A stretch of 64,000 nucleotides of DNA from Meandrina meandrites (lineage: Eukaryota; Cnidaria; Anthozoa; Scleractinia; Meandrinidae). The stretch lies in the NCBI GenBank assembly GCA_963693305.1, contig OY855906.1, positions 16,856,161 through 16,920,160 on the forward strand, written 5' to 3'. This document shows, piece by piece, positions 35,720 to 45,149 of the stretch; within the stretch, counting starts at the first letter, position 1; each line of letters starts with the position of its first letter. The notes under the pieces were generated by a model. That model was not told the origin of the DNA. It worked only from the letters and a program-made list of their open reading frames with translations, and did not search any database. The position numbers and the translations under genes are program-made.

Positions 35720-35750
<31 letters not shown>
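32504..35750 (+). mobile_element. 5'-truncated L1/Tx1-like LINE with target-site duplication
   Basis: The insert is bounded by ATTTAAAGACTCG at 32491-32503 and 35751-35763 (13 bp, possibly 14 because of the adjoining A). It ends in a poly-A tail (about 35724-35750), as expected from target-primed reverse transcription. It starts in mid-ORF, just before KIPEYKNKHSYLADKG, so the apurinic endonuclease is lost. The 3' UTR (35410-35723) contains a T/G-rich (GTTTTTT)n stretch. It lies in the same orientation as the transposase it breaks. Confidence 0.92.
32505..35409 (+). pseudogene. LINE ORF2 fragment: reverse transcriptase and C-terminal zinc knuckle
   Basis: The frame is open from the truncation point through ATG 32590 to the stop at 35409 (about 968 codons), with no internal stop. 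An L1-type linker (WHEQGEKNTKYFLNLEKR) precedes the RT. RT motifs are CPGSDGLSVEFY, WRPLTLLNVDYKI, AIFIDFKKAFDTVDW, GVRQGCPLSGSLF and the catalytic YADDTTVF. A C-terminal CCHC motif, CHLCAEKQTITHLFVTC, closes the protein near codon 855. Reverse transcriptase copies LINE RNA at the nick. This copy lacks the endonuclease and the 5' promoter. The clean ORF implies recent insertion. Confidence 0.9.
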
Positions 35751-35754
<4 letters not shown>

Positions 35755-36712
35755 AAAGACTCGGACTCAGATATCAATTTTTATACGGGATTTCCTAATT
35801 TCCAAACCCTTCTGGCTTGCTACAATTTTTTAAACCCAGGTGAGAATGGTTCAAACATTGTTTATGTTAACAGTGCCAAGGAGGACCTAGAGTGTTCATC
35901 ATCAACGAATGCAGATGGCTTTTTGGGAAATAAACCGGGCCCACGTCGAAAACTTAGTACCCTGGACGAATTTTTCCTGGTGCTTGTGAGAATGAGACTT
36001 GGTTTATTTGAACTTGATTTAGCCCACAGATTCAGGATACATGTTTCGACAGTAAACAGGATTTGTATTTCCTGGATCAATTTTTCGTACTTAAAATTTG
36101 GTTTTCTAAACATCTGGCCAAACAGAGAGGCAATAGACAAAGCAATGCCCCAGTCATTCAGGGACAAATATCCTAAAACAAGGATCATTATTGATGGAAC
36201 AGAGATTAAATGTCAGACCCCTTCTTCCCTCGTTTTACACAGTGAAATGTATTCTTCGTACAAGAGCCATACGACATTTAAAAGTCTGATTGGCATCGCA
36301 CCCAGTGGCCACATAACATTCATTTCCCAACTGTATGCAGGAAGTATTTCAGATAGGGAGCTCACAGTAAGGTCAGGATTACTCAACTTGCCTTTTGATC
36401 AAGGTGATGTAGTGATGGCTGACAAGGGGTTTACCATTTCTGACCTGCTTGAACCTATTGGTGTTGGCCTGAATATCCCCCCATTTCTTGGTTCACGAAG
36501 TCAACAGACCCCTTCAGAAGTTATTGCCACTCAAGAAATAGCTTCAGAAAGAATTCATGTGGAAAGAGCTATAAACAAAGTGAAAAACTTCCACATTTTT
36601 AATCAAGTCATTCCATTGTCTTTAGCTGGTAGTCTAAATCAAATGTGGACTGTTTGTGCCATGCTTAGCAACATGCAAAATCCCATTATTACTTAGCTAA
36701 CAATTTTAACAT

Positions 36713-36946
36713 TAGTATATACCACACAAGTGAATGGTGCTTTTCGCATGCACTGTGAGGTGATTAACAAAGTACTATACACCTCTGAGCAACTTAGAGA
36801 AACAAACTGTCTTCGCATGTCACTGTGTTTACCGAAAGTGATGTTTTGGTCCACTAGTTATTCAACTTGTGTGCACTGATTATTCACCTCAGTGTCAGTG
36901 AATGTTCACTGTTCACGTCCACTTCAGTAAATAATTGTTAATTAAC
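36713..36946 (-). mobile_element. MITE family 'CACACAAG', copy 2
   Basis: About 235 bases, in the opposite orientation to the copy at 14098-14360, between the transposase stop and the nuclease 3' end. The ends are AGTATATACCACACAAG and TTGTTAATTAAC. It lies outside both coding frames, so it may have been carried passively by the larger transposon. Confidence 0.75.
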
Positions 36947-37243
36947 AAAACTATTTGGAGTAACAACAAAAAAAGGTAAAAAAAACTTGAACATAATTAT
37001 GTTAATGTGTGATTTCAGAAAATATAAATACCCACTCCATTGATTTTAGGGAAGTCAGTTGGCAGGGTTAGGGGGAGGGGGAAAAGGCTCAAAAGCCAAA
37101 TGTTTCAAAGTGACAATTCCAGAGAATTTTGAAGTGGGCAAGGGGTTTTACCCAAAAAGCCTTATATGGGGAGGTATCTATTTTCTGGAACAACACAATA
37201 AATAATTGGTGGCTTATTACAGTACATATTACAGTACATCTAC

Positions 37244-39334
37244 TTAATTTCCACTGATACCACTTGATGATGTTGCCAACACATTAACTGTGCCAGCTGC
37301 GCTTGCAGAACATGCGTCAGCTGGCACTGGCAGTGCCTTGAAGAATTTAGCAAAGTGCTTAAAAAAGAACTGTTCTAATTTTAACAACATGGCAGCAAAA
37401 AACTCAGCATCAAAATAGATACGTTCGATGAACATCCCCTGAAAGGTGTAGGTGACAAAGTCACACCACTTTGCCCCTGTAATCCCCATCTGGCCTTGGA
37501 CCTGACAGTAGTATTTGTGGTTTTCCTTTAAAACTGGGAAATCATCTTTCATTTCCAAATGAAATTGACCATCACCAGCACATGCTGTCTCGGGTGTGAC
37601 ATTTCTATGTTTGTAGGGACATTTAATTTCAAGGATCCCATATGGGTTGTCCTCTGTCACATCAATAACTTTTGCATCTGGTGAGCAGCCAAGGAATGGA
37701 AAAGCAGGGTTTACCACAAATCCCGATGAAAATGTTTTTACAGGATGCCCACTGTGCTTTAGATAGTTCTCATATTGCTCTAGGGCTTTACTTTCATACT
37801 CAATCCCATGTCTCAAGGGTTCAGGTAAATTTCTTGAGTTGCTAGAGGTATTTCCATCCCCAACAAGGCCCTTGAGAAAAGCATTACTGACAGATTTTCG
37901 ACTTAAAATGTCTCCAAATGTCGAAGCTGTCAATCTGGGTCTCCTTTCACTCCACCATCGACTGTTATTGCGCTGTAGCTGCGTTTCAGATTCAAGTGAA
38001 TTAGCATCCTGTTCACTGATTCGTAGAGAATCATAAAATTGCTGATGTTCTGAAGTGCATTGTGTGACAATAAACAGGGGAAGATATAAAGATACTGGCA
38101 ATGAACGATAATTTGTGATAGGTACAGTGTTGCTGTTACATTGCTTGGACAAATCAACATTGCATGTAACTTTGAAATTTCCTTCAGTGGGTGCCATTTG
38201 ATAGCTAAGATATCCTCCCAAGGGTCCAGGCCCAGCTCTAGTGGGTACACTTTTACCCCCAGTATTCATGTACAAACTAAGCCCAAAGTTCTTGTTGATG
38301 TTTTGCAAATGGGCTTTGAAACTTTCAGTCTCTATGTCACTTGGGGCTGCCTTAACTGCAGGATACAATGAACAGGCAATACCAGGTGAGGACTGTACAG
38401 AAGTGCTTCCCGACGCTGTTGTGCCTAGTTTCGGTTTTTTAAAGACCATATTCATCAATGGTTCTGATGAGATGCTCTTTCCCCTAGGCTTGTGCCACTG
38501 CTGGGGAAGGGAGGTGCACACCAAATCATCTGGGACTGATTTAGTTTTAGTCAAGTAATAATGCGAAACAAGATTCATTAGGCCTACCGCATGATTACAA
38601 AACCCAAGAGATCCAGCCACACAGGTGCATGATGATGCCAGGACATCAAAAGGTTGTTCAGTAGAAATTGCTAACTTGATTTTATGCGGGGATTCGCTTT
38701 TCCTAAGGCTTCTATAGCAACGGGCCCTGAAGTAGAAGGTTTTGCTTTCTTTGTGGTGCTTGACTAAAACATTATGGAGATACCCTTCAATGAAAAAATT
38801 GACGCCACGCTCAAACGGTTTCAAGACCATGTAGTCCGGGGAATGCTGAATATTTTTGCCAGAGTTTCTAATATACTTGACAATAGAATTGAACGTGAAT
38901 GGGGGAAGGTCGTTCAGCATTTTGTCCATATCTTTTTCTTGGGGACAGAACCGAAATTTTTCTTCGTTCTCTCTAACAAGATCCGAATCACTCTTGCTGA
39001 TTTGAACAGGGGAAACAGCTTTCGCTTGATCGCCATTATCGTCTTCCCGATCGCCTGTTGCCACTGCAGGGAAATTTTTTAAGACTTCTTTTACTCTACA
39101 AAAGGAAGTGAATAAAGGATGCTTAACTTAAACTAGTAATCAGACGGACAGAGACAATGAAACGAACGTAAAATAAATGAGTTGAAAATTTATTGATTAT
39201 CAACAGACCTGTCTCAATAATGCTTACTTTGCGACTAGCTGTGCCTTCACTTTTAATCCTTTGAGGCTCACATTTCTGCTGCGAAGAAGCTCTTTAAGTT
39301 CGTTTACATGCAAGTTCTCCACTGGTCTCTCCAT
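37244..39334 (-). CDS. SAP-SWIM-YqaJ nuclease of the ISL2EU-like element (two exons)
   Basis: Exon 1 is 39334-39228 (ATG, GTAAGC donor) and exon 2 is 39095-37244 (CTTTTGTAG acceptor), giving 652 residues with the frame kept. The SAP helix-turn-helix (VNELKELLRSRNVSLKGLKV, continuing KAQLVAK|VKEVL) is split by the intron, which supports the splice. SAP domains bind AT-rich DNA. A SWIM-type zinc site, CTC-x7-C-x-H, lies near residues 192-204. The YqaJ/lambda-exonuclease-like PD-(D/E)XK fold (about residues 415-600) shows LTASTFGDIL, GIEYESKA, GCSPDA, LEIKCPY and YYCQVQGQMGI, that is, the usual Glu, Asp, Glu-x-Lys and Gln residues. Residue 1 of the bare exon-2 ORF (39064) is GTG, not a start. 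Proposed role: DNA end processing during transposition or repair (inference). The gene looks intact. Confidence 0.85.
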
Positions 39335-39615
39335 GCTTATTTAGGAAAGAAAAAATATACAGTAAAAGTAAATGAGGCATTTTAATAAACGTCGCCATTG
39401 TGTTTCACCGCGAGCTCAAATATGCATAACAATACAAATGCAAACGCTGCTTTTATAATAGCACTGACCTTTGCAACTCCTCTCAGATGTAACTTGGTAA
39501 TATTTCTTCGAATATCTCTTTCAGAATGGGATTTTCTTTCCGTGTAAAGCTGTAAAAGATGTCTAAAACGTTCATAAATCGACTGGCCTTTGCAAAGAAA
39601 ACGCAGAGCAAATCC

Positions 39616-39683
39616 GCCTTAGCAACGGTTACTACCGAAAAGCCTCGCTTTGGTGCGATCGTCGCCATATTTGCAATCGGTGT
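39616..39683 (-). repeat. Right terminal inverted repeat of the ISL2EU-like element
   Basis: Inverse of 31453-31520. The nuclease promoter would lie between this TIR and the ATG at 39334; no TATA-like element is distinctive in the AT-rich sequence. Confidence 0.85.
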
Positions 39684-40045
39684 TAGTGTTCTGACAAGAA
39701 GTTTAATTGCACTAGCTACGTCTTGAACTATTTCGTAAACATAACCTTTCGAGTTGCTACTGTCAAGTCCAAATACTGCGTAATATGTTCTCCCTTTACT
39801 TCCTCTTTTAAAAATGCAGCAAGCATAAGAAGTTGACGTGGACATCAAAAAGCCAGTATTGCATTCCTGATTTTCTTTAATAACTTTTTTCATTTCTTCA
39901 GTGACAAATGACGATTCTTCGTCTATTTCTCTTTTGTATACTACATTAAAACGTGCTTTAACGTTAGCAACGTCTATTTCAAGAGAATTTGGAAGATCAA
40001 TGACCATGCACTGTTGACTCAAAATACTGTTAGTGCATTGATTTT
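39684..40045 (-). pseudogene. Helitron N-terminal peptidase-like segment
   Basis: The minus-strand frame opens after a TAA near 40062 and reads WPQNQCTNSILSQQCM, VIDLPNSLEIDV, NTGFLMSTSTSYACCIFK, then YYAVFGLDSSNSKG and IKLLVRTL, where the ISL2EU-like TIR begins. The FGLDSS...G segment corresponds to the 'F-D/N-S-H-S-R' part of cysteine-peptidase-like domains in related polyproteins, but the His is not evident here. There is no upstream start; the 5' end of the Helitron is missing. Confidence 0.6.
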
Positions 40046-40311
40046 GAGGCCATTGATTTTAATGCCTCAATTTTTTAAGTCAAAATGTCACTCTTGCAAC
40101 GAAATATTGCAAAGCTACGCTAAAATGAACAAACATTACGTTTTCGAATTCAAATTCGCATTTACAAAACTATGTGAAAATATATATACTACATTTAAAC
40201 TTTTTCAATCTTGTGTTTCATCAAAGACGGGATCAATAAAAAGCATTCTTCGGGGGTATTTTTCCGCAAAAATTTGAACCACAGCATCATAGTAAACAGG
40301 CTTTTCGTAAT

Positions 40312-41112
40312 CCCGGGGTATCCAATCGATGACAATATTAATTAATCGATTGATATTGATAATCGATGACCAATCGATGGCGAAGATTCGTGTGGATATC
40401 GATTGGTTGCAGATTTCGTCACGTTTCAAAAACTGAAAGCTGACGGAATAGGCAGATAAATATCACATCTCATTCTTTTAATTGCAAACAGATTTCATTT
40501 TAATATTTTCAACGTTGTTTGTAACAGGTTTAATAAAAAACGTTTCACATTACACAGAAATATTTGCATGTACAAGTGGCAAAGAGGGTCCACAAGCTCG
40601 GATTGTAGGTGGCCGAGCTGTCCACGATTGTTAACTACTTTAAACGCGTTTTCGCGTTCTCCCCTCTTTTTGTTAGCAGTAAACACTTCACCGACATTCA
40701 CCTCAAAACGGCAAAGATGATAGCCTTTCTCAATGCATCTTATATTCAGTAGAGCCTCTTCCTGGACTTCTTTCGTGAAATGAAATGGAAAGGCAATGAC
40801 AGGCAAGTGAGTAATTTGAGTACATGTTCAGCGGTGTTTGTTCTTTGCATTGAGAAGACTGGGTCGGAATTTGTTACCAATTTCGTCACCAGGGCTTCCT
40901 AAAATGGCGGATGATCGGACAGGTGGCGCGCGTGACGTCTGTTCGAGTTTAATGTGCCAATCGATACCAATCGATGAACGGTTTTTGTGTGGTTATCGAT
41001 TGATCATCGATTGACCGATACCAATCGATACCAATTAACTAATTTTATCGATTGATATCGATTGATCGATTGGTTTTCTGATCATCGATTTTCATCGATT
41101 GGATACCCCGGG
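40312..41112. mobile_element. 801-bp element, TIR CCCGGGGTATCCAATCGATG, 6-bp target duplication
   Basis: Exactly inverted 20-bp ends; CGTAAT flanks both sides (40306-40311, 41113-41118). Removing it rejoins the hAT codons His-Tyr-Glu-Lys-Pro. Both subterminal zones (to about 40400 and from about 40960) are packed with ATCGATTG / CAATCGAT octamers. The centre holds the minus-strand HIRAN-like ORF 40495-40806. The superfamily is unknown to me; duplication length and ends do not match the hAT host fossil. Confidence 0.88.
40495..40806 (-). CDS. Small HIRAN-like ORF carried by the CGTAAT-flanked element
   Basis: About 103 codons, first Met-equivalent TTG, in a frame open from about 40824; no ATG precedes the conserved part, so the true start or an upstream exon is unresolved. 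The segment YHLCRFEVNVGEVFTANKKR, then ENAFKVVNNRGQLGHL and QSELVDPL follows the HIRAN layout: a beta strand, G-E-x-v, a polar turn with N-A-F/I-x-V, then G-x-x-G-H-L and a helix. HIRAN domains bind DNA ends or stalled forks in SNF2-type proteins. The assignment is by pattern only. It could equally be an unrelated captured exon. Confidence 0.45.
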   Translation of the reverse strand: MPVIAFPFHFTKEVQEEALLNIRCIEKGYHLCRFEVNVGEVFTANKKRGERENAFKVVNNRGQLGHLQSELVDPLCHLYMQIFLCNVKRFLLNLLQTTLKILK

Positions 41113-41210
41113 CGTAATGAATGTTCATATCAGTGCCAAGCCTGACAGTCTTTCCGTTGTCAAAGTGGTCCTTGAATATCCTTTAACATGCTTCAAAGTG
41201 CTGTTTGCTC

Positions 41211-41406
41211 TAGCCTGCGTAGCTGGCTGTATTGTTGGGTTAAAGCGCGCACAAGCAAGCTGCGAAGCCGCGAGAGGCTTGGGGAGGAGGATTTTTTTCA
41301 ACTCCTCCTCCCCAAGCCTTTCGCGGCTGTGCCGCTCGTTGTCGCGGCTTCGCCGCTTGCTTGTGCATGCTTTAAAACCCAACAATACCGCCAGCTACGC
41401 AGGCTA
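41211..41406. mobile_element. 196-bp hAT-type MITE with 8-bp target duplication
   Basis: The ends TAGCCTGCGTAGCTGGC and GCCAGCTACGCAGGCTA are inverted, and GTTTGCTC is duplicated at 41203-41210 and 41407-41414. The interior is a near-perfect foldback (GAGGCTTGGGGAGGAGGA with its inverse around a T-rich loop). The 8-bp duplication fits hAT transposition. It sits inside a hAT transposase fossil. Confidence 0.9.
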
Positions 41407-41455
41407 GTTTGCTCGCGCGTTTTCGGCTGAGGTGACTGGTATATATAGTGCAAAC

Positions 41456-41745
41456 AATTCGTAGCAGACAGTCAATGTTAGGGAGCAGCTAAGGTTTAAC
41501 TTTTCTATTAACAAGTGTTTTGACGTTAGCGGTTTCAATTTTGGGGATTCGACCGAGTCCCCCACCCCCGAACCGCCCTAGATCCGCCCCAGAGTAGGGG
41601 GCCCAGGTAGCATGCACCCCGGGAAAGGTTTCAGTTTTTGAACCCCAGAAACGCTATTTTATGGCATTGTAATGCCATCATATAACTCACACTAAAAGGT
41701 AGCCCCCCTTAATTTAAATTTTAATCACTATTCACAGTTATATAA
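41456..41745. other. No gene recognised
   Basis: C-rich tract near 41560-41620; otherwise nothing supportable. Confidence 0.4.
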
Positions 41746-43036
41746 TATCAGAAGTCCATAACTAGAAGTCTACATCTGGTATTGGGGCGCGTGCTATGTC
41801 TTTCGCGTGTAGGCTATTTTTAGAAACTGATGTCTCGCGAGAAAATGACGTAACCCACTATTTCGACACGATTGGAGTTCTAAGTTGCGGCCGAATATTT
41901 TGGAAAGTGGCAGGTGAAATAAATCAAATCACATCAAAACACTTGACAGGCCATTCTCTTTAATTCTCACATTTCAACAGAAGTAGTATCGTAGATAGTG
42001 ATTTCAAACGTCTGTTCAGTGGCATTTGAAGGCGAGTGAAAAAGCAACCCGTCGCCGGGTTTCCGTAGACAAACTCACAAAACAAACAGGTCGACTTTTT
42101 ATAATTTACGAGAGAATTTATGAACAGAAGATCCCCAAACTTTTAGTAGTTAAGTGTGTCTTTATTTTGTACAGCATATCCTCGTGTTAAAATACTGAAC
42201 AACATACACAACACAATAGCTGCACACTGCGAAGTGCTCGAGAAGCACAACTTGAATTAAACTTTTGACGGATGTGAATGAAATCAACATTGTTCGATGA
42301 ATTAAACTCGTATTTCTATTCATATTAAAACAAGTACATTACCTTAGTCAGTCTTTTGTTTTCATGCCGTCCGTATAATTCCAAAAACATGCGAAACTCG
42401 CCAAACTTGTCGTTTTCTCTGAATGTTGTTCTCAAACGAATCAAACTTCATTCTGTTCATTCCGCGCTCGATGTTGAGCGCTTCAGGGACCACGGTTTTG
42501 TTTTTCAAAATAGCAACGAACCTGTGCCAAAATGCACTTGCTCTCTTAATGCCTGTCTTCATCTTGAGAGTACCATTAATCTTTAGTGTCTTCGCATTTT
42601 GAATTTGACTCGGAATTAGTGTATCTTGCCCGCTGCCATTTCGTATTCTGACTCCAAAACACTGAGGTCCTCTCGCTTATTTGGATGCTCCGAATTTTTA
42701 CAACTTCGATGCTATCGTCATCGATGAAAGATGGCCTGATGATTCTTGTCCGGACGATTTAATCTCACAAAACGGAAATTACGATGACCAACAAACAGAA
42801 ATTTCGTAATGCCGTTCGCTCGAGTTCACTCGTCCTCTGCAGTTCTGCTTTTCTTCAAAAATTTGTTCAACCAATCAAAGGCGCGAATTAAAAAATACTT
42901 CAATGTGATTGGCCACTTGTTCGCGGCAAAGCTGTTCTAAAAATAGCCTACACGCGAGGAACGCGAGGTACACGCGAAAGACATATCTCAAAGCCTATTA
43001 CCAGAGATGTAGACTTCTAGTTATGGACTTCTGATA
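41746..43036. mobile_element. ~1.3-kb TIR element, ends TATCAGAAGTCCATAACTAG
   Basis: The left end TATCAGAAGTCCATAACTAG, continuing AAGTCTACATCT and then TCTTTCGCGTGTAGGCTATT, is inverted at the right end, where an extra CGCGAGGAACGCGAGG block has been amplified. The TIR similarity extends over ~85 bp. ORFs of 66-76 codons at 42356-42586 on both strands show no domain. Superfamily unknown. Confidence 0.75.
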
Positions 43037-43079
43037 ATATGTAAATAATTAATTAGGGTCCGGTTTTTTATTGTGTTAT

Positions 43080-43205
43080 ACATATATATATTTTCTTTTT
43101 TACTCTATTTTATGTAAAACTAGGGAGGGCCATATTGTAAACTACTGGGCAACCAGTAAATTATGTTACCCTCGTTAAATAAAGTCATATTATTATTATT
43201 ATAAC
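43080..43205 (+). repeat. Probable LINE 3' end with (ATT)n tail
   Basis: GTAAACTACTGGGCAACCAG, TTACCCTCGTTAAATAAAGT and a (TATTAT)n run resemble 3' ends of non-LTR elements with microsatellite tails. There is no upstream coding sequence, so it would be an extreme 5' truncation. Confidence 0.45.
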
Positions 43206-43234
43206 ATCCCACCAGCCTCCTCCCTTACCCATGA

Positions 43235-43900
43235 AGAATGAACAATCCCCAAAGTATCGGTGCACGCATCATAAAATAATGAAAACATATCAGATTCACC
43301 CAGATTCGACGCAGATCTACACCCCGGGTCTACACCTTTCTCCACTTCAAATTAAACATATTGCTTACATTTTCTCATGTCTGATCAGTCTCTACCGATT
43401 CTCTACCGAACGACCCATTTCTCGACCCATTCTGCTGTTCCGTTGCGAAACCACTCGTTACTTCAATCGTTTTTTGAACCGTAAACACTGACAAAAATCC
43501 GCTCACATGGGTTGAAGATCACTTTATATCAAAGGTCAAACATCTCACATAGAGACGAATCGACATTGTTGAAAGTTGAACAATCAAAAAAGAACAAAGG
43601 ATGCACCAGTCAGTCAAAAATACACAGGAAAAAAAATTGGTATCTGATTGAATGCAGATCACCCTCGATCTCAGTAATTTGATTCATTGCAGATAGCTAT
43701 GGTCAAAAAAAAAATAAAAAAATTACAATAACCACAAATAACCGCTTCCGTATCAGCGATATTCATTATTCCTTTACTGGAAATGACTTATTCATTATTC
43801 CAAGCTTTGACACCTTAAATATTCCTTATTCATTTTCCGTTTTAGCCCGTTATTCATTATTCATTATTCCCCTTCCACCCCCGAGAGTGGGGGCATCAGT
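43235..43900. other. No gene; TTATTCATTATTCC simple repeats
   Basis: TTCATTATTCC is reiterated irregularly at about 43760-43870. No supportable ORF. Confidence 0.5.
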
Positions 43901-43901
43901 C

Positions 43902-43966
43902 TACTCACCGACAAAAAAAAAACTCTGTGCAGAGCGAGAACCGCGCTCAGCCCAGGGCCGCGCGGT
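43902..43966 (+). repeat. End fragment of the 62-kb dispersed repeat
   Basis: CTCACCGACAAAAAAAAAAC, GTGCAGAGCGAGAACCGCGC and GGCCGCGCGGTTAA match the reverse complement of 62045-62130. The BTB pseudogene starts immediately after it, so this repeat marks the pseudogene's 5' breakpoint. Confidence 0.7.
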
Positions 43967-43968
43967 TA

Positions 43969-45125
43969 AAAAACGCAAGATGGTTATTCCAGCGCATAAA
44001 TTTGTGTTGGCAATATTGGAAGTCCTGTATTTTTCGCCATGTTTTACGGTGATTTGGCGGAAAAGAAGGATTCTATTGATGTTGCTGACTGTGAATACGA
44101 GAGTCTGCTCGAATTGTTTCGTTTTCTCTACAGCGATGAGGTGAACTTCAACGCAGCATGATGGACTGTTCTCGAATTTTTGATGAGGAAAAGCTTATGC
44201 AGAAGTGTTGGAGTGTGGTTGATAAATATGCTGAACATGCAGTGAAATCGACTAGTTTCATTACAATTGAGAAGCCTGTATTGGAAGCATTGGTCGAGAG
44301 AGATACGTTAATGGTTAAAGAAGTCGAACTGTTCAAGGCCCATGAAGGCCATTGACAAATGGGCAACAAAGGAATGTGAAAGGCAAGAATTAGTGGCTAA
44401 TGGAGCTACAAAAAGAAGAATTCTTGGAGAACGCATTGTTAAGGCAATACGCTTCCCCATAATGGAACAGAAGGAGTTTGTACCAGTCGTCCTTGACAGT
44501 GATATTTTAACATCAAAAGAGGTTTATGATGTTATGAAACATCACAGTTCAGTGTTAACATCTCCAGTAGGATTTCCAGAGACTATAAGAGTTGGCAATG
44601 CCCATCGCTGTTGCAGATTTAGCTCAGTGCAGAAGAGTGGATGGTTTTATGATTCTGATTTGCAAGATGGTTTAGTTTTCTCTGTTTCCAAATCCATAAA
44701 GTTGCACGGGATATGCTTGTTTGGGAGCCAAAATAACAAATATTCAGTCAAGGTGATAATTTCCACGTATCCAAGCATGTCCGCCAGAAACACTGCCAAT
44801 CCTGTCCCAGAGCTTGTGTGTAAGACAGGAACATTTTCATCTGTTAGCATCGAGGACAATTCCCTGCACTATGATGGCTTCAATGTTTTGTTTGATCAGC
44901 CAGTTGTTATTTTGAAGGGTATTTCACACAGCGTGAGGTCAGCCATATCTGGACCACCCTCTTGGTGTGGAGAAAATGGTGCTTCATCCCTTGAATGCTC
45001 AGGTGTAACATTTAATTTTAAGGAAGCCTTGGAAGATAAAAATGGCACCAGTCCTAAACTGGGACAATTTTCACAGTTTTTGTTTACCGTGATTTCATTA
45101 TACCACTTTGCTCACATTGGTCTTA
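43969..45125 (+). pseudogene. Broken copy of the BTB-BACK-PHR gene
   Basis: Homologous to the intact gene at 50290-51624 but on the opposite strand. It begins mid-BTB (KKRKMVIPAHKFVLAI). A deletion or shift near 44020 puts the following codons (FFAMFYGDLAEKKDSI, then DCEYESLLELFRFLYSDEV) in another frame. About 165 bases of the BTB/BACK junction are missing near 44155, where a TGA occurs. The BACK frame (MQKCWSVVDKYAEHAVKS) shifts again near 44345 into a 267-codon ORF covering the rest of BACK and most of PHR (RFSSVQKSGWFYD, KLHGICLFGSQNNKYSVKV, GVTFNFKEAL). N-terminus absent. With several frameshifts it cannot encode the protein; a young origin by duplication is likely, since similarity is still high. 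Confidence 0.88.
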
Positions 45126-45149
45126 GCAGTAAATGCTTGGACTAGCTAG

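Larger units (their letters stand above)
31887..36696 (+). pseudogene. THAP-DDE_Tnp_4 transposase, interrupted by a LINE
   Basis: Exon 1 is 31887-32000 (ATG, GTATTT donor). Exon 2 resumes at 32087 after TTTCATAG, runs to 32503, and continues after the LINE from 35764 to the stop at 36696; together they make 487 codons in one frame. The N-terminus is a THAP zinc finger: paired Cys near residues 5-11, Trp40, C61-x2-H64, and AVPSIF at 84-89. A Lys/Arg/Ser-rich linker and a coiled coil (NLRAYIAKLEQQVNSLELEN) follow. The catalytic DDE_Tnp_4 domain has IIIDGTEI (Asp321), VMADKGF (Asp397) and HVERAINKVK (Glu444), so the full triad is present. It would bind the TIRs through THAP and catalyse cut-and-paste. 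The LINE between codons 177 and 178 is the only lesion I see. Confidence 0.88.
31451..39683. mobile_element. ISL2EU-like DNA transposon, two convergent genes, ~8.2 kb with later insertions
   Basis: The ends are ~68-bp TIRs with about five mismatches: ACACCGATTGCAAATATGG at 31453 and its inverse ending at 39683. TA lies on both sides (31449-31450 and 39684-39685), consistent with a 2-bp target duplication, though the left end has two extra bases before the TIR. Excision restores the Helitron codons (Leu-Val-Arg-Thr-Leu-Lys-Ala-Lys). Two genes point towards each other: a THAP/DDE transposase (plus) and a SAP-SWIM-YqaJ nuclease (minus). This gene pair and the short target duplication are what I know of the ISL2EU (IS4EU) superfamily. 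Later arrivals inside are a LINE and a MITE. Confidence 0.85.
25421..40045 (-). mobile_element. Fossil Helitron, split by two later insertions
   Basis: Read on the minus strand, one interrupted polyprotein runs from about 40045 down to 25421: peptidase-like N-terminus, Helitron_like_N/HUH Rep region, then PIF1-type helicase. It is split by the ISL2EU-like element (31451-39683) and the IS3EU-like element (27551-29093); joining across each restores the reading frame. Decay marks are an in-frame TGA near 30885, a one-base insertion in a T run near 26663, a one-base shift near 25920, and loss of the helicase C-terminus. Helitrons move by rolling-circle replication; this copy cannot. Confidence 0.9.
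40205..41455 (-). pseudogene. hAT transposase C-terminal (dimerisation) fragment, broken by two elements
   Basis: Reading from 41455 down and skipping two inserts gives IPVTSAENARANSTLKHVKG, YSRTTLTTERLSGLAL, then (after a 2-bp insertion) NIHYEKP, then VYYDAVVQIFAEKYPRRMLF and a stop at 40205. The S-A-E-R/N...S-x-L-K-x-I/V-K, R-L-x-x-L-A-L and F-A-x-x-x-P-R-R spacing is the hAT_C dimerisation region. The upstream RNase H-like catalytic part is not visible. Inserts are 41211-41406 (8-bp duplication) and 40312-41112 (6-bp duplication). Confidence 0.8.

Noticed and set aside
41099..41430. ORFs on both strands through 41125-41407
   Set aside because: They run through the 196-bp foldback MITE; only the hAT-derived part outside it has protein similarity.
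42356..42586. Small ORFs inside the 41.7-43.0-kb TIR element
   Set aside because: 66-76 codons, both strands, no recognisable domain; the element is treated as non-coding.
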